DNA from: Catellatospora vulcania
GTDB lineage: Bacteria > Actinomycetota > Actinomycetes > Mycobacteriales > Micromonosporaceae
DNA length: 64,000 nucleotides
Direction of reading: 5' to 3'
Assembly (NCBI RefSeq): GCF_009720385.1
Contig: NZ_WARX01000001.1
Coordinates: 930,001 to 994,000 of the forward strand
This document shows, in pieces, positions 24,408 to 32,837 of the stretch. Within the stretch, counting starts at the first letter, position 1; the number at the start of each line of letters is the position of its first letter. Position numbers and translations under genes: made by a program. The notes beneath the pieces were generated by a model. The model had not been told where the DNA came from and did not search any database. It worked only from the letters and a program-made list of their open reading frames with translations.

Positions 24408-24848
24408 ATGGCCGATGCGCAAGAGACCGATGACCTGTTCACTCCGCCGGATGCCGGTCGTGCCCGGGCGATGCGTGACTTCGCCGCGCTCACCCGGATC
24501 GCCGAGCGACACGCCGCGACGGGCAGCCGGCGTGACCGCTGGCGAAACGCGACGGTGCTCGACCCGTACGAGGCGGTCAGCCTGACGGTGTCGCTCGCGG
24601 CAGGTTCAGCGTTGCCCGAGCCGGACGAAGCGCCGCTGGACTCCGCCGACCTGACTGCCGCGCTCACCCTGATTCCTCGCGTACGCGCCGAACTCGACTC
24701 CCTGGAGGCCGGCCTGCTGGAGCTGGCCCGTGCACGCGGCCTGACCTGGCAGGCGATCGCCTTCGGGCTCGGTCTCGGCACTCCGCAGGCGGCCCGGCAG
24801 CGCTACGAGCGCCTGACCGGCCGCACGCAGCCGCCTGCCGCGAGCTAG
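24408..24848 (+). CDS. Helix-turn-helix DNA-binding protein
   Basis: The 146-residue protein has an acidic middle part and a C-terminal element LELARARGLTWQAIAFGLGLGTPQAARQRYERLTGR, the hallmark of a small actinobacterial DNA-binding family whose recognition helix lies in GTPQAARQRYERL. It is likely a transcription factor of unknown targets. The two inverted repeats in its promoter suggest self-control. Its TAG overlaps the stop codon of the convergent toxin-like gene within CTAG (24845-24848). Confidence 0.75.
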   Translation: MADAQETDDLFTPPDAGRARAMRDFAALTRIAERHAATGSRRDRWRNATVLDPYEAVSLTVSLAAGSALPEPDEAPLDSADLTAALTLIPRVRAELDSLEAGLLELARARGLTWQAIAFGLGLGTPQAARQRYERLTGRTQPPAAS

Positions 24849-25306
24849 CTGCGAGGCGCGTCGCCGTTGCGGCCTTCACCGCGCCGGGTGCGGCGGATCC
24901 GGACCGCCCGGTCGGCGAGTTCGTCGACGGCCGCGCCGATCTCCGGCGGCAGGCCGCTGTCGTCGCAGCACGACGGCTTGGTGCGCGGATCCGTCGGCGC
25001 CTTGACCCCGGCGAGTTCGTAGAGTGCCGCGTACACGTCGCCGCCCGGGTCGGCCTCGTCGTGGCGTCCGATCAGGACCACGCACGCCTGCCTGCCGGAC
25101 CGGAACGCGACGACGATGCGCAGGTCGCCGACGTGCTTCACGCACAGGTGGTCGAGCGGTGCGCCGCCGGTGAGGCGGTAGCCGAGGGCCGCGCAGCCTT
25201 CGGCTTCGAGGTGGCGCAGGAACTGCGCGACCTGCTGCTGGTGACGGTTGCGCAGGCCGTCGAACTGCTGCTCGGCGCGGGGGGTCCATTCGAGGGCGAC
25301 GGCCAC
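24845..25306 (-). CDS. RelE/ParE-superfamily toxin-like protein
   Basis: The first 100 of 153 residues resemble RelE/HigB toxins: EWTPRAEQQFDGLRNRHQQQVAQFLRHLEAEG, YRLTGG, then the core strands LCVKHVGDLRIVVAFRSGRQACVVLIGRHDEADPGGDVYAALYEL. RelE-type toxins cleave mRNA on the ribosome. The C-terminal 50 residues, with adjacent cysteines (PSCCDD) and a basic end, are an extension not typical of RelE. It lies 13 bases after the antitoxin-like gene, as in a toxin-antitoxin operon. Catalytic residues are not certain. Confidence 0.6.
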   Translation of the reverse strand: MAVALEWTPRAEQQFDGLRNRHQQQVAQFLRHLEAEGCAALGYRLTGGAPLDHLCVKHVGDLRIVVAFRSGRQACVVLIGRHDEADPGGDVYAALYELAGVKAPTDPRTKPSCCDDSGLPPEIGAAVDELADRAVRIRRTRRGEGRNGDAPRS

Positions 25307-25319
25307 GTCGGCAACCTGC

Positions 25320-25793
25320 CTAAGCCCGGCTCTGCCGCGTACGCGCGAGCAGTTCGCCGGTGTCGATGGCCGTGGTGTCGCCGCGCCGCATCTGGGCGAG
25401 GCTCTCGCGGACGTCCTCGCGTTCCAGCAGCGCGGTGTCCTCCAGGTAGCGCCATACGGCGTCGAGCAGGCCCCGGGTCTGTCCGGCGTCGCGCAGCTCC
25501 CGGACCAGGTGCCAGACCTCGTGGAAGCGGCGCGGTTCGAGCCGGGGCTGCCCGTTGACCTGCACGATCGTGAAGATGCCGGTGCGCGCCCACTCCCTGA
25601 TTGTCGGCTCGCTCAGGTCGAGCAGCTCGGCCGCGATCACGGGCCGGATGGGTTCGCAGGTGGCCAGCCATTGCCGGGCGACGCGCAGCAGCCGCGCGCG
25701 GCGCTCGTCGTCGAGCGTGCGGGCGATGTCCTCCAGCTCCTCGACGGAGGAGAGCAGGTCGGCGATCTTCTCGCGGTCGGAGGCGACGGTCAC
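25320..25793 (-). CDS. HTH antitoxin-like protein
   Basis: The 157-residue protein has an N-terminal helix-rich part, a central helix-turn-helix (PVIAAELLDLSEPTIREWARTGIFTIV) similar to MerR/excisionase-type domains, and a C-terminal helical stretch ending LAQMRRGDTTAIDTGELLARTR. The gene is first in a two-gene operon with a RelE-like gene, so antitoxin is the likely role: it would bind the toxin and repress the operon. Length is above typical antitoxins. Confidence 0.6.
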   Translation of the reverse strand: MTVASDREKIADLLSSVEELEDIARTLDDERRARLLRVARQWLATCEPIRPVIAAELLDLSEPTIREWARTGIFTIVQVNGQPRLEPRRFHEVWHLVRELRDAGQTRGLLDAVWRYLEDTALLEREDVRESLAQMRRGDTTAIDTGELLARTRQSRA

Positions 25794-26138
25794 CGCAGGC
25801 TCCTGTCCCTCGAATCAAGCCCGGCACTTACGAGTATGACCCACGAATCCACAAGTAGCAGCCGTGCCGCTGCGCCGGCGCGGAAACGCCGATCCGCGCC
25901 GCGCCTCGTGCGCCCCGGGACCCGGCAGGGGTCTTGATCGTTCGACTTGCCCGGCACCTGTGCGTATCTTGACCCGTCATACGCCCGACTGCCGGGCAAG
26001 TCGGTTGATCGTGGTGAGGGAGCCGACCCGGTCGGCGCGCGAACCCGTTTCGGTCCCCGCCGGTTCCGCGGTAAGAATCGGCGCCCTGGGCGCACTACCT
26101 GGTGACGGAACACCTTCACGGCGAAGGAGCAGGAGCCA
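25794..26138. other. Intergenic region between the toxin-antitoxin operon and an ECF sigma gene
   Basis: These 345 bases hold the promoters of two divergent operons and the 77-bp family C element at 25935-26011. No other gene is seen. Confidence 0.55.
25935..26011 (-). repeat. Family C 77-bp element, copy 1 (opposite orientation to the other two)
   Basis: TGATCGTTCGACTTGCCCGG opens the element and CTGCCGGGCAAGTCGGTTGA closes it. Terminal inverted repeats of 14 bp (25943-25956 and 25990-26003) flank a core that matches the reverse complement of the cores at 32169 and 53931. Length is 77 bp in all three copies. Confidence 0.85.
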
Positions 26139-26684
26139 GTGACCCATGGAGAGCCGAGCAGGCGGTTCACCGCCATCTACCAACGACATCATCGACAGGT
26201 GTACGCGTACGCGGTGAGCCGGGCCGGGCGCACGCTCGCCGACGACGTCGTCGCCGACACGTTCCTGGTGGCCTGGCGCAGGCTGGAAGCCGTGCCCGAG
26301 GGGGCGTTGCCGTGGCTGCTGGGCGTGGCCCGCAACGTGATCCGGGAACGCTTCCGCGACGACGTACGCCAGGCCAGCCTCGCCGCCGAGCTGCGCGCCT
26401 GGGTCGTCGAGGCCGACGCCGACGTGGCCGAGGGCGTCGCCGACCGCGCCGCGATGCTGGCCGCGCTCGCGGGACTCGGCGACGACGACCGGGAGGCGCT
26501 GACGCTGACCGCCTGGCAGGGCCTGTCCGCCAAGGACGCCGCCCGTGTCGTCGGCTGCTCGACGGCCACCTTCTTCGTCCGCCTGCACCGGGCCCGCAGG
26601 CGCCTGGAACAGGCCATGTCCGACCCCGTGCCGGTGGACCGCCACCGCCCCGTCCGCCTCACCGCTCAGGAGTACTCCCGATGA
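26139..26684 (+). CDS. ECF-type RNA polymerase sigma factor
   Basis: GTG 26139 is preceded by GGAGCAGGAG. The 181-residue protein has region 2 (FTAIYQRHHRQVYAYAVSRAGRTLADDVVADTFLVAWRRL) with PEGALPWLLGVARNVIRERFR, and region 4 (ALAGLGDDDREALTLTAWQGLSAKDAARVVGCSTATFFVRLHRARRRL). It overlaps the next gene by four bases (ATGA at 26681-26684), the usual arrangement for sigma factors paired with CU044_5270-type membrane proteins. Confidence 0.9.
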   Translation: MTHGEPSRRFTAIYQRHHRQVYAYAVSRAGRTLADDVVADTFLVAWRRLEAVPEGALPWLLGVARNVIRERFRDDVRQASLAAELRAWVVEADADVAEGVADRAAMLAALAGLGDDDREALTLTAWQGLSAKDAARVVGCSTATFFVRLHRARRRLEQAMSDPVPVDRHRPVRLTAQEYSR

Positions 26685-27655
26685 GCCACCGCGACACCCT
26701 GCGGGCCCTGACCGAGGCCCGTCCGACCGGCCTCGACCCGGTGACGCCGCCCGCCGACCCCGCCCTGATCATGGCGTACCCCCAGGAGGAAACCGTGACC
26801 CGCACCGCCCGGCGGCCGGTGGGCCGCCTCGTCCTCGCCGCGGGCCTGCCCGCCGTCGCGCTGGCCGTGACCGGCGCGATCCTGCTGAACAACGGATCCG
26901 GGACGGGCCCGGCGGTCGTCCAGCCACCCGCCAGCGCTCCGGTGTCCAGCGCGCCCGCCGAACTGCCCACCGACGCGGGCGGCGTGCTGCTGCTCGCCGC
27001 CCAGCACAGCGAATCCGCACCGGCCACCGCTGGCGACTACTGGGTGATCCGCCGCGGGCACGGCGAAGGCGACCGGCCCGCCGTGGAGGACGAGCAATGG
27101 CTTGCCGCGCTGCCGGGCCTGCCGTCGAGCGGCTACTTCCGCGGCGAGGGCGGGTCGTGGACCGCCCACCCGATGCTGGGGCACACCGCAGCGAACAACT
27201 TCCTGCTCGCCGGGCAGCCCCGCACGGTCGCGGAGCTTGCCGCGCTGCCCACCGACCCGGCCCAGCTCAGGAGGAAGCTGCTCACCTGGTATGACGGCAC
27301 GGACGGCGAAGCCGAGGGCGGCGACGTGTACCTGTTCCACGCCGGCATGGGGCTGGTGCTCGACCTGCCGACGCCGCCGCGGGTGCGGGGCGCGGCATAC
27401 CGGATGCTCGCGGCGCTGCCCGGCATGAAGTCGCTGGGCCCGGTGACCGACCAGCGCGGCCGCGCCGGCATCGCGATCGCGCTGACTCGGCAGGGTGACT
27501 TCGGCAAGTCGCAGGCCCGGCTCATCGTCGACCGGGCCAGCGGCCTGGCCTTGGCGAGCGAGTCGTGGGTCGGCGGCCGGGTGTCCAGCTGGACGACCCT
27601 GCTCGGCACCCGCTGGGCCGACGGCCCGCTGCCGGACGCGTCGACCCTGAGCTGA
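26681..27655 (+). CDS. CU044_5270 family membrane protein, partner of the ECF sigma factor
   Basis: The start is the ATGA overlap at 26681, giving 324 residues. The cytosolic N terminus (MSHRDTLRALTEARPTGLDPVTPPADPALIMAYPQEE) is followed by one membrane helix (LVLAAGLPAVALAVTGAILLNN), a Pro-rich linker and an outer domain with LRRKLLTWYD, GAAYRMLAALPGMKSLGPVTDQRGRAGIAIAL and SQARLIVDRASGLALASE. This matches CU044_5270 proteins, found directly after ECF sigma genes and thought to regulate them from the membrane. The signal sensed is unknown. Confidence 0.85.
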   Translation: MSHRDTLRALTEARPTGLDPVTPPADPALIMAYPQEETVTRTARRPVGRLVLAAGLPAVALAVTGAILLNNGSGTGPAVVQPPASAPVSSAPAELPTDAGGVLLLAAQHSESAPATAGDYWVIRRGHGEGDRPAVEDEQWLAALPGLPSSGYFRGEGGSWTAHPMLGHTAANNFLLAGQPRTVAELAALPTDPAQLRRKLLTWYDGTDGEAEGGDVYLFHAGMGLVLDLPTPPRVRGAAYRMLAALPGMKSLGPVTDQRGRAGIAIALTRQGDFGKSQARLIVDRASGLALASESWVGGRVSSWTTLLGTRWADGPLPDASTLS

Positions 27656-27823
27656 GGGATACGCGGGAGGCGCGGCCCGAACGGGTCGCGCCGCCCGCGT
27701 CGTCACCTGGCCGGAGTTGGTCGATCGGCCGGGCAACTCTGCCCATGGCGGCGCTGCGACCGGCCCCTGACACTCAGTAGGGTCATCGTCCGGTACTGCC
27801 TCCACACCGGACAGGAAAGCGCC

Positions 27824-28726
27824 GTGACGCTGCCGATCGATCCCTACGAACGCCGCCCCGTGCCAGGCTCGCCGAATCCGGTCGCGCGCCCACCCATGGG
27901 CTGGTGGCGGCGGCACCGGGTGCTGCGTAACTGGCTCAGCGGCGTCGCCTCGGCGGTGGTCGTGTCGGTGATCAGCGCGGTTGCGGTCGCGGTGCTGGTC
28001 CCCGGCGAGGACACTCCCGGCGGCGCGGGCACGCCGTCACCGGCCGCGCCGGACGCGGTGCCGTTCAGCGTGGACGTGCTGTCCCGCGGTGACTACTGCA
28101 AGCCGTACACGGTGAACGCCGACCCCGGCGAGCTGGCCAGCCCGTACCGAGTGATGGATCCACAGTCGCGCGAATGGCCCGCCGACGACGAGGTCGCCGA
28201 GTGGATGCAGCGAGTCGAGGCGGTCCCGTCGCGGTCGCGGATCACGCTCACGCTCCAGGGGACCTCCGACAAGTCCGTGGTCCTGCAGGACCTGGACGTC
28301 GAAATCAAGGAACGGGCTCCGGTGCTCGACGCGCCGCGGGTATTCCTCACGGAAGAGGGCTGCGGCAGCGGCGCCGTGCCCCGGTACTTCCGGATCGACC
28401 TGGCCGGACCGAACCCGCAGGCGATGCCGCAGGCGGGCGAGGATCTGGCACGCAACAAGATCCCGGCGGTGGCGTTCCCGTTCAAGGTGTCCGACACCGA
28501 CCCGGAGATCTTCGTCATCGAGGCCGACCCGGGCGACTGCGACTGCACGTGGCAGCTTCGCCTGCGCTGGTCGAGCGCCGGGCGTAGCGGCACCCTCGTC
28601 ATCGACGACCACGGCAAGCCGTTTCGCACCGCTGCCTTCGCCGAGGCGAACGCGCAGCACTTCGCCGTGCACGCTGTCCGCGGCTGCCCCGGCGACCTCG
28701 CCTGGTGCGAGACGCCCGTCCCCTGA
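27824..28726 (+). CDS. Membrane-anchored hypothetical protein
   Basis: GTG 27824 follows GGACAGGAAAG. The 300-residue protein has a short basic cytosolic part (PMGWWRRHRVLRNW), one helix (GVASAVVVSVISAVAVAVLVP) and a 240-residue outer domain with paired cysteines (GDYCKPY, EEGCGSG, GDCDCTWQ, GCPGDLAWC). The Cys pattern suggests disulfides in a beta-rich domain with CxC. Proteins of this shape occur in actinobacteria as 'hypothetical'. The following minus-strand gene shares a similar CxC-W motif, so the two may be related in function. Confidence 0.7.
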   Translation: MTLPIDPYERRPVPGSPNPVARPPMGWWRRHRVLRNWLSGVASAVVVSVISAVAVAVLVPGEDTPGGAGTPSPAAPDAVPFSVDVLSRGDYCKPYTVNADPGELASPYRVMDPQSREWPADDEVAEWMQRVEAVPSRSRITLTLQGTSDKSVVLQDLDVEIKERAPVLDAPRVFLTEEGCGSGAVPRYFRIDLAGPNPQAMPQAGEDLARNKIPAVAFPFKVSDTDPEIFVIEADPGDCDCTWQLRLRWSSAGRSGTLVIDDHGKPFRTAAFAEANAQHFAVHAVRGCPGDLAWCETPVP

Positions 28727-28738
28727 CCCGGGGCGCCG

Positions 28739-29269
28739 CTACGCGGCTGTGCGCCGGCTCCGTCCGCCGTAGAGCCGCACGCGGTGGTCGGTGACGTGCT
28801 GCGGGGTGCCGCGGACGAACAGGTCTGTCCGGGCGGGCGCGTTCGCGACGCGTACCGTCCAGTCCTCGTACCACCACGAGGCCGAGCAGGTGCAGCCTCG
28901 GAACCGGAAGTTGGCACGGTACAGCCCGGCTTCGCCCGGAGCCAGAGTGAACAGGCGGGTCGGCCGGTCCTGCCGCGGGTACACCGCCCAGCGGGCGTGC
29001 GCGTGCACCGTCACGCCCTGTTCGGTCATGGTCAACTGCAGCGATGCCGAGGACGCGGCGTCCCCGCCGGACAGCACCTGCTCGGTGAACCGGTAGCCGG
29101 TCTCGTGGTCGGCGACGACGTCATGCACGACGACCGCATCGGCAGGCAGTGACTCGGGCAGGCGGCGCGCGTCGGACAACCCGCGGCGCAGGTCGGCGTC
29201 GCCCGCCCCGCGCTCGTCGGCCGTCCACCGCACCCTGATCCGCTGCACCACCACCACACCGCCGAGCAT
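28739..29269 (-). CDS. Hypothetical protein with CTCSASWW motif
   Basis: The best start is ATG 29267-29269 (MLGGVVVVQRIRVRW), giving 176 residues; the frame extends into the family D element upstream. The protein is beta-rich with FRFRGCTCSASWWYEDWTVRVANAPARTDLFVRG near the end. The CxC plus Trp segment parallels the CDCTWQLRLRW segment of the convergent neighbour at 27824-28726, suggesting homologous outer domains. No signal peptide or membrane helix is seen with this start. Function unknown. Confidence 0.55.
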   Translation of the reverse strand: MLGGVVVVQRIRVRWTADERGAGDADLRRGLSDARRLPESLPADAVVVHDVVADHETGYRFTEQVLSGGDAASSASLQLTMTEQGVTVHAHARWAVYPRQDRPTRLFTLAPGEAGLYRANFRFRGCTCSASWWYEDWTVRVANAPARTDLFVRGTPQHVTDHRVRLYGGRSRRTAA

Positions 29270-29328
29270 GCCCGCCTCGCCCCGCGGCCCGCGACCCAGT
29301 TTCCCCGCGCCCCGCGCCGAGACCGGCG

Positions 29329-29393
29329 AAGATCGGAGTTTGATGTCATGATCTGCGGTCCGACCGCAGATCATGACATCAAACAGTGATCAT
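29329..29393. repeat. Family D 65-bp element, copy 1
   Basis: AAGATC (29329) and GATCAT (29393) bound a unit containing a perfect 23-bp inverted repeat (29338-29360, 29362-29384) that begins GTTTGATGTCATGATCTGCG with a single central C. The second copy at 59469-59533 has the same length. It lies between two minus-strand genes. Confidence 0.85.
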
Positions 29394-29414
29394 GCGGCGC
29401 GGCGGAGCGGCGGC

Positions 29415-30101
29415 TCAGGGGGTGAGGGAGAGTTCGTTGAAGGCGTCCGCGAGGGTTTGGCCGGAGAGGGTTTGGATCGCGGCCATGATGTCGTCGGTGG
29501 CCTGGCGGCGGGCTCGGCCGACGCTGATGCCGGGCTGCTGGGTGAAGTGCAGCGGTGCGCCGAAGCGGATGGTGACGCGGCCGGGTCGGGGGAGTTTCGC
29601 GCCGACGGGCTGGATGCGGTCGGTGCCGAGGACGGCGACGGGCACAACCGGTGCGCCGGAGGCCAGGGCGAGCCAGGCCACGCCGGTGCGGCCGCGGTAG
29701 AGGCGGCCGTCGCGCGACCGGCTGCCCTCGGGGTGGATGCCGAACGCGCCGCCGCGTTGGAGCACGCCGAGCGCCAGTTCCAGGGACTCCTGGGCGGCCC
29801 GGTGCCCGCCGCGCTGCACCGGGATGGCTTCGAGGCCGGTCATCAGCTCGCGGATGAGCCGGCCCCGCACGCCGGCGCCGGTGAAGTACTCCGCCTTGGC
29901 CATGAACGCGACCGGCCGGGGCGTCATCAGCGGGATGATGAAGCTGTCCAGGAACGACAGGTGGTTGGCGGCCAGGATGAGCGGTCCGTCCAGCGGGATG
30001 TGCTCGCGGCCTTCGACGGTCGGCCGGAACGCCACCCGCGCCAGCGGGGTGAGCAGCATCCGGGTGATGGACTGGATCGACAAGGGTCCTCCGGTGGTCA
30101 T
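29415..30101 (-). CDS. 1-acyl-sn-glycerol-3-phosphate acyltransferase (PlsC family)
   Basis: ATG 30099-30101 overlaps the tetR stop by four bases. The 228-residue protein has acyltransferase motif I NHLSFLD (His47 and Asp52), motif II around MAKAEYF, motif III GIHPEGSRS and motif IV VPVAVLGTDRIQP. It would transfer acyl groups to lysophosphatidate or a similar acceptor at the membrane. Coupling to a TetR gene suggests ligand-regulated lipid modification. Confidence 0.88.
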   Translation of the reverse strand: MTTGGPLSIQSITRMLLTPLARVAFRPTVEGREHIPLDGPLILAANHLSFLDSFIIPLMTPRPVAFMAKAEYFTGAGVRGRLIRELMTGLEAIPVQRGGHRAAQESLELALGVLQRGGAFGIHPEGSRSRDGRLYRGRTGVAWLALASGAPVVPVAVLGTDRIQPVGAKLPRPGRVTIRFGAPLHFTQQPGISVGRARRQATDDIMAAIQTLSGQTLADAFNELSLTP

Positions 30102-30673
30102 GCCGGGCCCAGGTGGGCGTCCAGCGCGGCGCGTAGCAGCGGGTCGACGTCGTCGAGCTGCACGGTCATCTGCAGGCTGCCCCAGAGCCAGAGCTGGGCG
30201 ATGCCGTGCAGGTTGGCCCACAGCGCCCCGGCGACGACGACGGGCTCGGGGTCGGCCAGGTCGTGCCGGGCGCGGGTGACCAGGTCGACGAGCACGCCGA
30301 ACAGCTGGCGGCTGGCGTCGCGCAGGCCGATCTGGTTGCCGCGCAGCAGCTCGTGGCGGAACATCAGCTCGAACATGCCGCGCTGGGTGCGGGCGAAGTC
30401 GAGGTAGGCGCGGCCCAGGGCGAGCAGCCCGGCGCGCGGGTCGGCTTCGTCGCGCAGCCCGGCGATGCGCCCGCCGAGGTCGTGGTAGCCGACCTGGGCG
30501 ATGGCGGACAGCAGGGACAGGTGGCTGGGGAAGTAGCGGCGCGGTGCGCCGTGTGAGACGCCGGCCCGCCGGGCGATCTCGCGCAGCGTCAGCGAGCCGG
30601 GTCCTTCGCGGGTGAGCAGGTCCACGCCGACCTCGACCAGGCGGGCGCGCAGGGTGGTGTCCTGATCCGGCAT
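30098..30673 (-). CDS. TetR/AcrR regulator with WHG-type C-terminal domain
   Basis: The preferred start is ATG 30671-30673 (191 residues); GTG 30679 is possible. The DNA-binding helices are LVEVGVDLLTREGPGSLTLREIARRAGVSHGAPRRYFPSHLSLLSAIA, and the C-terminal LALGRAYLDFARTQRGMFELMFRHELLRG ... WANLHGIAQLWLWG fits the WHG effector domain. A predicted promoter (TAGACA-17-TAGACA) places the transcript start on the ATG. Two matching palindromes overlap that promoter, so autorepression together with the downstream plsC-like gene is likely. Confidence 0.85.
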   Translation of the reverse strand: MPDQDTTLRARLVEVGVDLLTREGPGSLTLREIARRAGVSHGAPRRYFPSHLSLLSAIAQVGYHDLGGRIAGLRDEADPRAGLLALGRAYLDFARTQRGMFELMFRHELLRGNQIGLRDASRQLFGVLVDLVTRARHDLADPEPVVVAGALWANLHGIAQLWLWGSLQMTVQLDDVDPLLRAALDAHLGPA

Positions 30674-30709
30674 AGACACTGTCTACCAGAGTGCGTAGAC
30701 AGTGTCTAC
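30673..30709. promoter_or_regulatory. Double TetR operator over the tetR-plsC promoter
   Basis: TAGACACTGTCTA (30673-30685) and GTAGACAGTGTCTAC (30695-30709) are palindromes sharing the TAGACA/TGTCTA half-site. On the minus strand their half-sites form -35 and -10 hexamers 17 bases apart, so binding would block RNA polymerase directly. Confidence 0.75.
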
Positions 30710-30758
30710 CAGCCGTGGTTCGTTCGGCGGACCGGCCGGGGCACCCGGTGCCCGCCGA

Positions 30759-31997
30759 TCAGGACGGCTTCGGCTTGGGAGTCTGCGGCTGGCCGGACAG
30801 CAGCCCGAACTGGGCGTTGTCGAGCGTGCCCTTGCCGGTGACCCGGTAGCCGGGGCCCATCGTGCCCAGGCTCAGTGCGATCTCGGCCTCGTTGCGGATG
30901 TACCAGCGCTTGCGCGGGGCCTCGCCGCGGGAGGCGGGCAGCACCGAGCCGGTGCCGTTGACGTACGGGCGGCCGGGCACCAGCCGGTCGGTGGCCGTCA
31001 TGGTGACGATCGCGGAGTTGTCGCCGGTGTAGTTCCACTGCACCTCGGCGAAGTCGTCCTCCTCGCCGGTCTGCATCTCGGTGGCGTTGAGCGTCTCGTC
31101 GTTGTACGCCGCCACCAGCCGCTTGCCCGCCTCGGTGTCATCGACGAGCAGCACCGTCAGGTCGGTCGAGTCGTACTTGCCGCGCAGGTGGATGTCCCGG
31201 GCGAGCACCGAGTAGCGGTCCGCGACACCCATGCCGGTGCGCCACCGGTCGACGAACTGCGGCAGCGGCAGGTTGCCCCACGTGTGGTCGTGGTAGCCGG
31301 TGCCGATGAAGTCGCGCTTCTCGTTGTAGAAGACGATGTGGCCCTCGGCCTTGCCCGACGGGACCGCGGCGAACCAGGCCTGGTACTGGTCCGGCCCGCC
31401 CAGGTACACGTAGCCCGTGCCCGGCCGGAACGGCGCGGCGGTGCTGGTCAGGTTCAGGTTGAGGGTGATGTCGTTGGCGGTGCCGCGCAGCTGGTAGTTC
31501 TTCAGGTCGCCGGTCAGCGTGAAGGGGCCGACCTTGACGTTGCAGCGGTCCGGGGCGCTGGCGAACTCTTTCCAGTCGTACGTCTGGAACACGCTGAACT
31601 CGTTGCCCCACGGCGTGGTGATCAGCAGGTTCACCGCGGGACGCCGGTCGGCCTCGGCGGTCAGGCCGTCGCCGGGGCGGGTCTTCAGCGTGAACGACAC
31701 CACGATGCCGTCGTCGCCGGTCAGCTCGGTGTGCCACCACTCGTACACCCGGGGGTCGTCGTTGGTGGCGGCCGTGCGGTAGCCGTCCTCCCAGGCGTAG
31801 AACGTGTCGGGCTTGAGGTTGAGCAGGGCGTAGTCGTTCGGGGTCGTGCCGTAGCGGTTGAGGGTAGGGCCGACGCCTGGTGGGGCGGGCGGCGCGGACC
31901 GGCTGCACGCGGCCAGCCCGGGTAGGGCGACGAACGATCCTGCGGCCAGCGCCCGCAGCGCCGTGCGGCGGGAGAACCTTCCGGGAGCCTCACTCAT
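30759..31997 (-). CDS. Tat-exported lipoprotein with carotenoid 1,2-hydratase (CrtC/AttH)-like lipocalin domains
   Basis: The 412-residue protein starts with a twin-arginine signal (FSRRTALRALAAGS) ending in the lipobox LPGLAAC. The mature part contains DPRVYEWWHTELTGDDGIVVSFTLKT, WGNEFSVF, GYHDHTWGN and an aromatic-rich beta pattern typical of CrtC/AttH/Svf1-type twin lipocalins. CrtC hydrates carotenoid precursors, but AttH-like proteins have other hydrophobic ligands, and no carotenoid genes are nearby. It would be anchored to the outer face of the membrane. Confidence 0.75.
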   Translation of the reverse strand: MSEAPGRFSRRTALRALAAGSFVALPGLAACSRSAPPAPPGVGPTLNRYGTTPNDYALLNLKPDTFYAWEDGYRTAATNDDPRVYEWWHTELTGDDGIVVSFTLKTRPGDGLTAEADRRPAVNLLITTPWGNEFSVFQTYDWKEFASAPDRCNVKVGPFTLTGDLKNYQLRGTANDITLNLNLTSTAAPFRPGTGYVYLGGPDQYQAWFAAVPSGKAEGHIVFYNEKRDFIGTGYHDHTWGNLPLPQFVDRWRTGMGVADRYSVLARDIHLRGKYDSTDLTVLLVDDTEAGKRLVAAYNDETLNATEMQTGEEDDFAEVQWNYTGDNSAIVTMTATDRLVPGRPYVNGTGSVLPASRGEAPRKRWYIRNEAEIALSLGTMGPGYRVTGKGTLDNAQFGLLSGQPQTPKPKPS

Positions 31998-32300
31998 CTT
32001 TCTCGCCGTCCCATCACGCCGCAGCGCCGGCCTTTCAGGTGGATCACCCTATTGCCCTGGTTTGCGTAATGTAGCTCGCGTTCGCCCAGCGTGTAGCCGA
32101 GATCGCCAACCTGGCCGCGGCGGCCCGGCCGCGACGTGTCGTGACGGTCCGGGCGCGGGGCGCACCAAGGTCACTCGACTTGCCGGGCACCTGGGCGAAA
32201 GCGGGCTCGAGATACGCACGTGTGCCCGGCAAGTCGGACGATCATGGGCCCGTCCCGTCCCGTCCCGGCCCGGCCCGGCGCGGGTCCGGTGGGGCAGGGG
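31998..32300. other. Intergenic region carrying family C copy 2
   Basis: These 303 bases between two minus-strand genes contain the 77-bp element at 32169-32245 and a GC-rich run downstream of it. No gene is seen. Confidence 0.5.
32169..32245 (+). repeat. Family C 77-bp element, copy 2
   Basis: Terminal arms CGACTTGCCGGGCAC (32176-32190) and GTGCCCGGCAAGTCG (32222-32236) pair perfectly. The core CTGGGCGAAAGCG is shared with copy 3 at 53931-54007 in the same orientation. Outer ends are GGTCAC and GATCAT. Confidence 0.85.
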
Positions 32301-32837
32301 TCAGTGCGGGACGCGGAGCCAGATGTTGGTGCACATCGGGGTGTGGGTAACGCTGAGCTGTTCCAGGCGGGTGCCGTCGCCGCCGGGGCGGTCGAACAGG
32401 CGGGTGCCGTCGCCGAGCAGCGTCGGGACCACGTGGATGAGGACCTCGTCCAGCAGCCCGGCGTCCAGGCAGGCGCGGGCGATCGCCGCGCCGATCAGCA
32501 CCGCGTATCCGTCGCCCGCGGCGGCCTTCGCGGTGGCGACGGCCTCGGCCAGGTCGTCGACGAAGATGTAGGCGGGGTCGGGGTCTTCGGGGATGTCGCG
32601 GGTGTAGACCAGTTGCGGTCCGGTCCAGGCCCCGCCGTACACCCGGCCTTCGGCGGGTCCTTCGCCGAGTGGGCCGAAGAAGGTCCGGTGGCCGATGAGG
32701 ACCGCGCCGATGCGGGACAGCACCTCGTCGACGGCGGGGTTGGGTCCTTCGTATCCGGCCATCCACGACATGTCGCCGCCCGGCCCGGCGACGAAGCCGT
32801 CCAGCGACATCGTGATGTGCCACAGCACCTTGCCCAT
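32301..32837 (-). CDS. Dihydrofolate reductase family protein
   Basis: GGGAGGACACGC precedes ATG 32835-32837. The 178-residue protein begins MGKVLWHITMSLDGFVAGPGGDMSWM and has VLIGHRTFFGP, DGYAVLIGAAIARACLDAGLLDEVLIHVVPTLLGDGTRLF, the RibD_C/DHFR-like fold. It resembles actinobacterial stand-alone homologues of unknown substrate. It differs clearly from the other member at 4513-5127. Confidence 0.85.
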   Translation of the reverse strand: MGKVLWHITMSLDGFVAGPGGDMSWMAGYEGPNPAVDEVLSRIGAVLIGHRTFFGPLGEGPAEGRVYGGAWTGPQLVYTRDIPEDPDPAYIFVDDLAEAVATAKAAAGDGYAVLIGAAIARACLDAGLLDEVLIHVVPTLLGDGTRLFDRPGGDGTRLEQLSVTHTPMCTNIWLRVPH

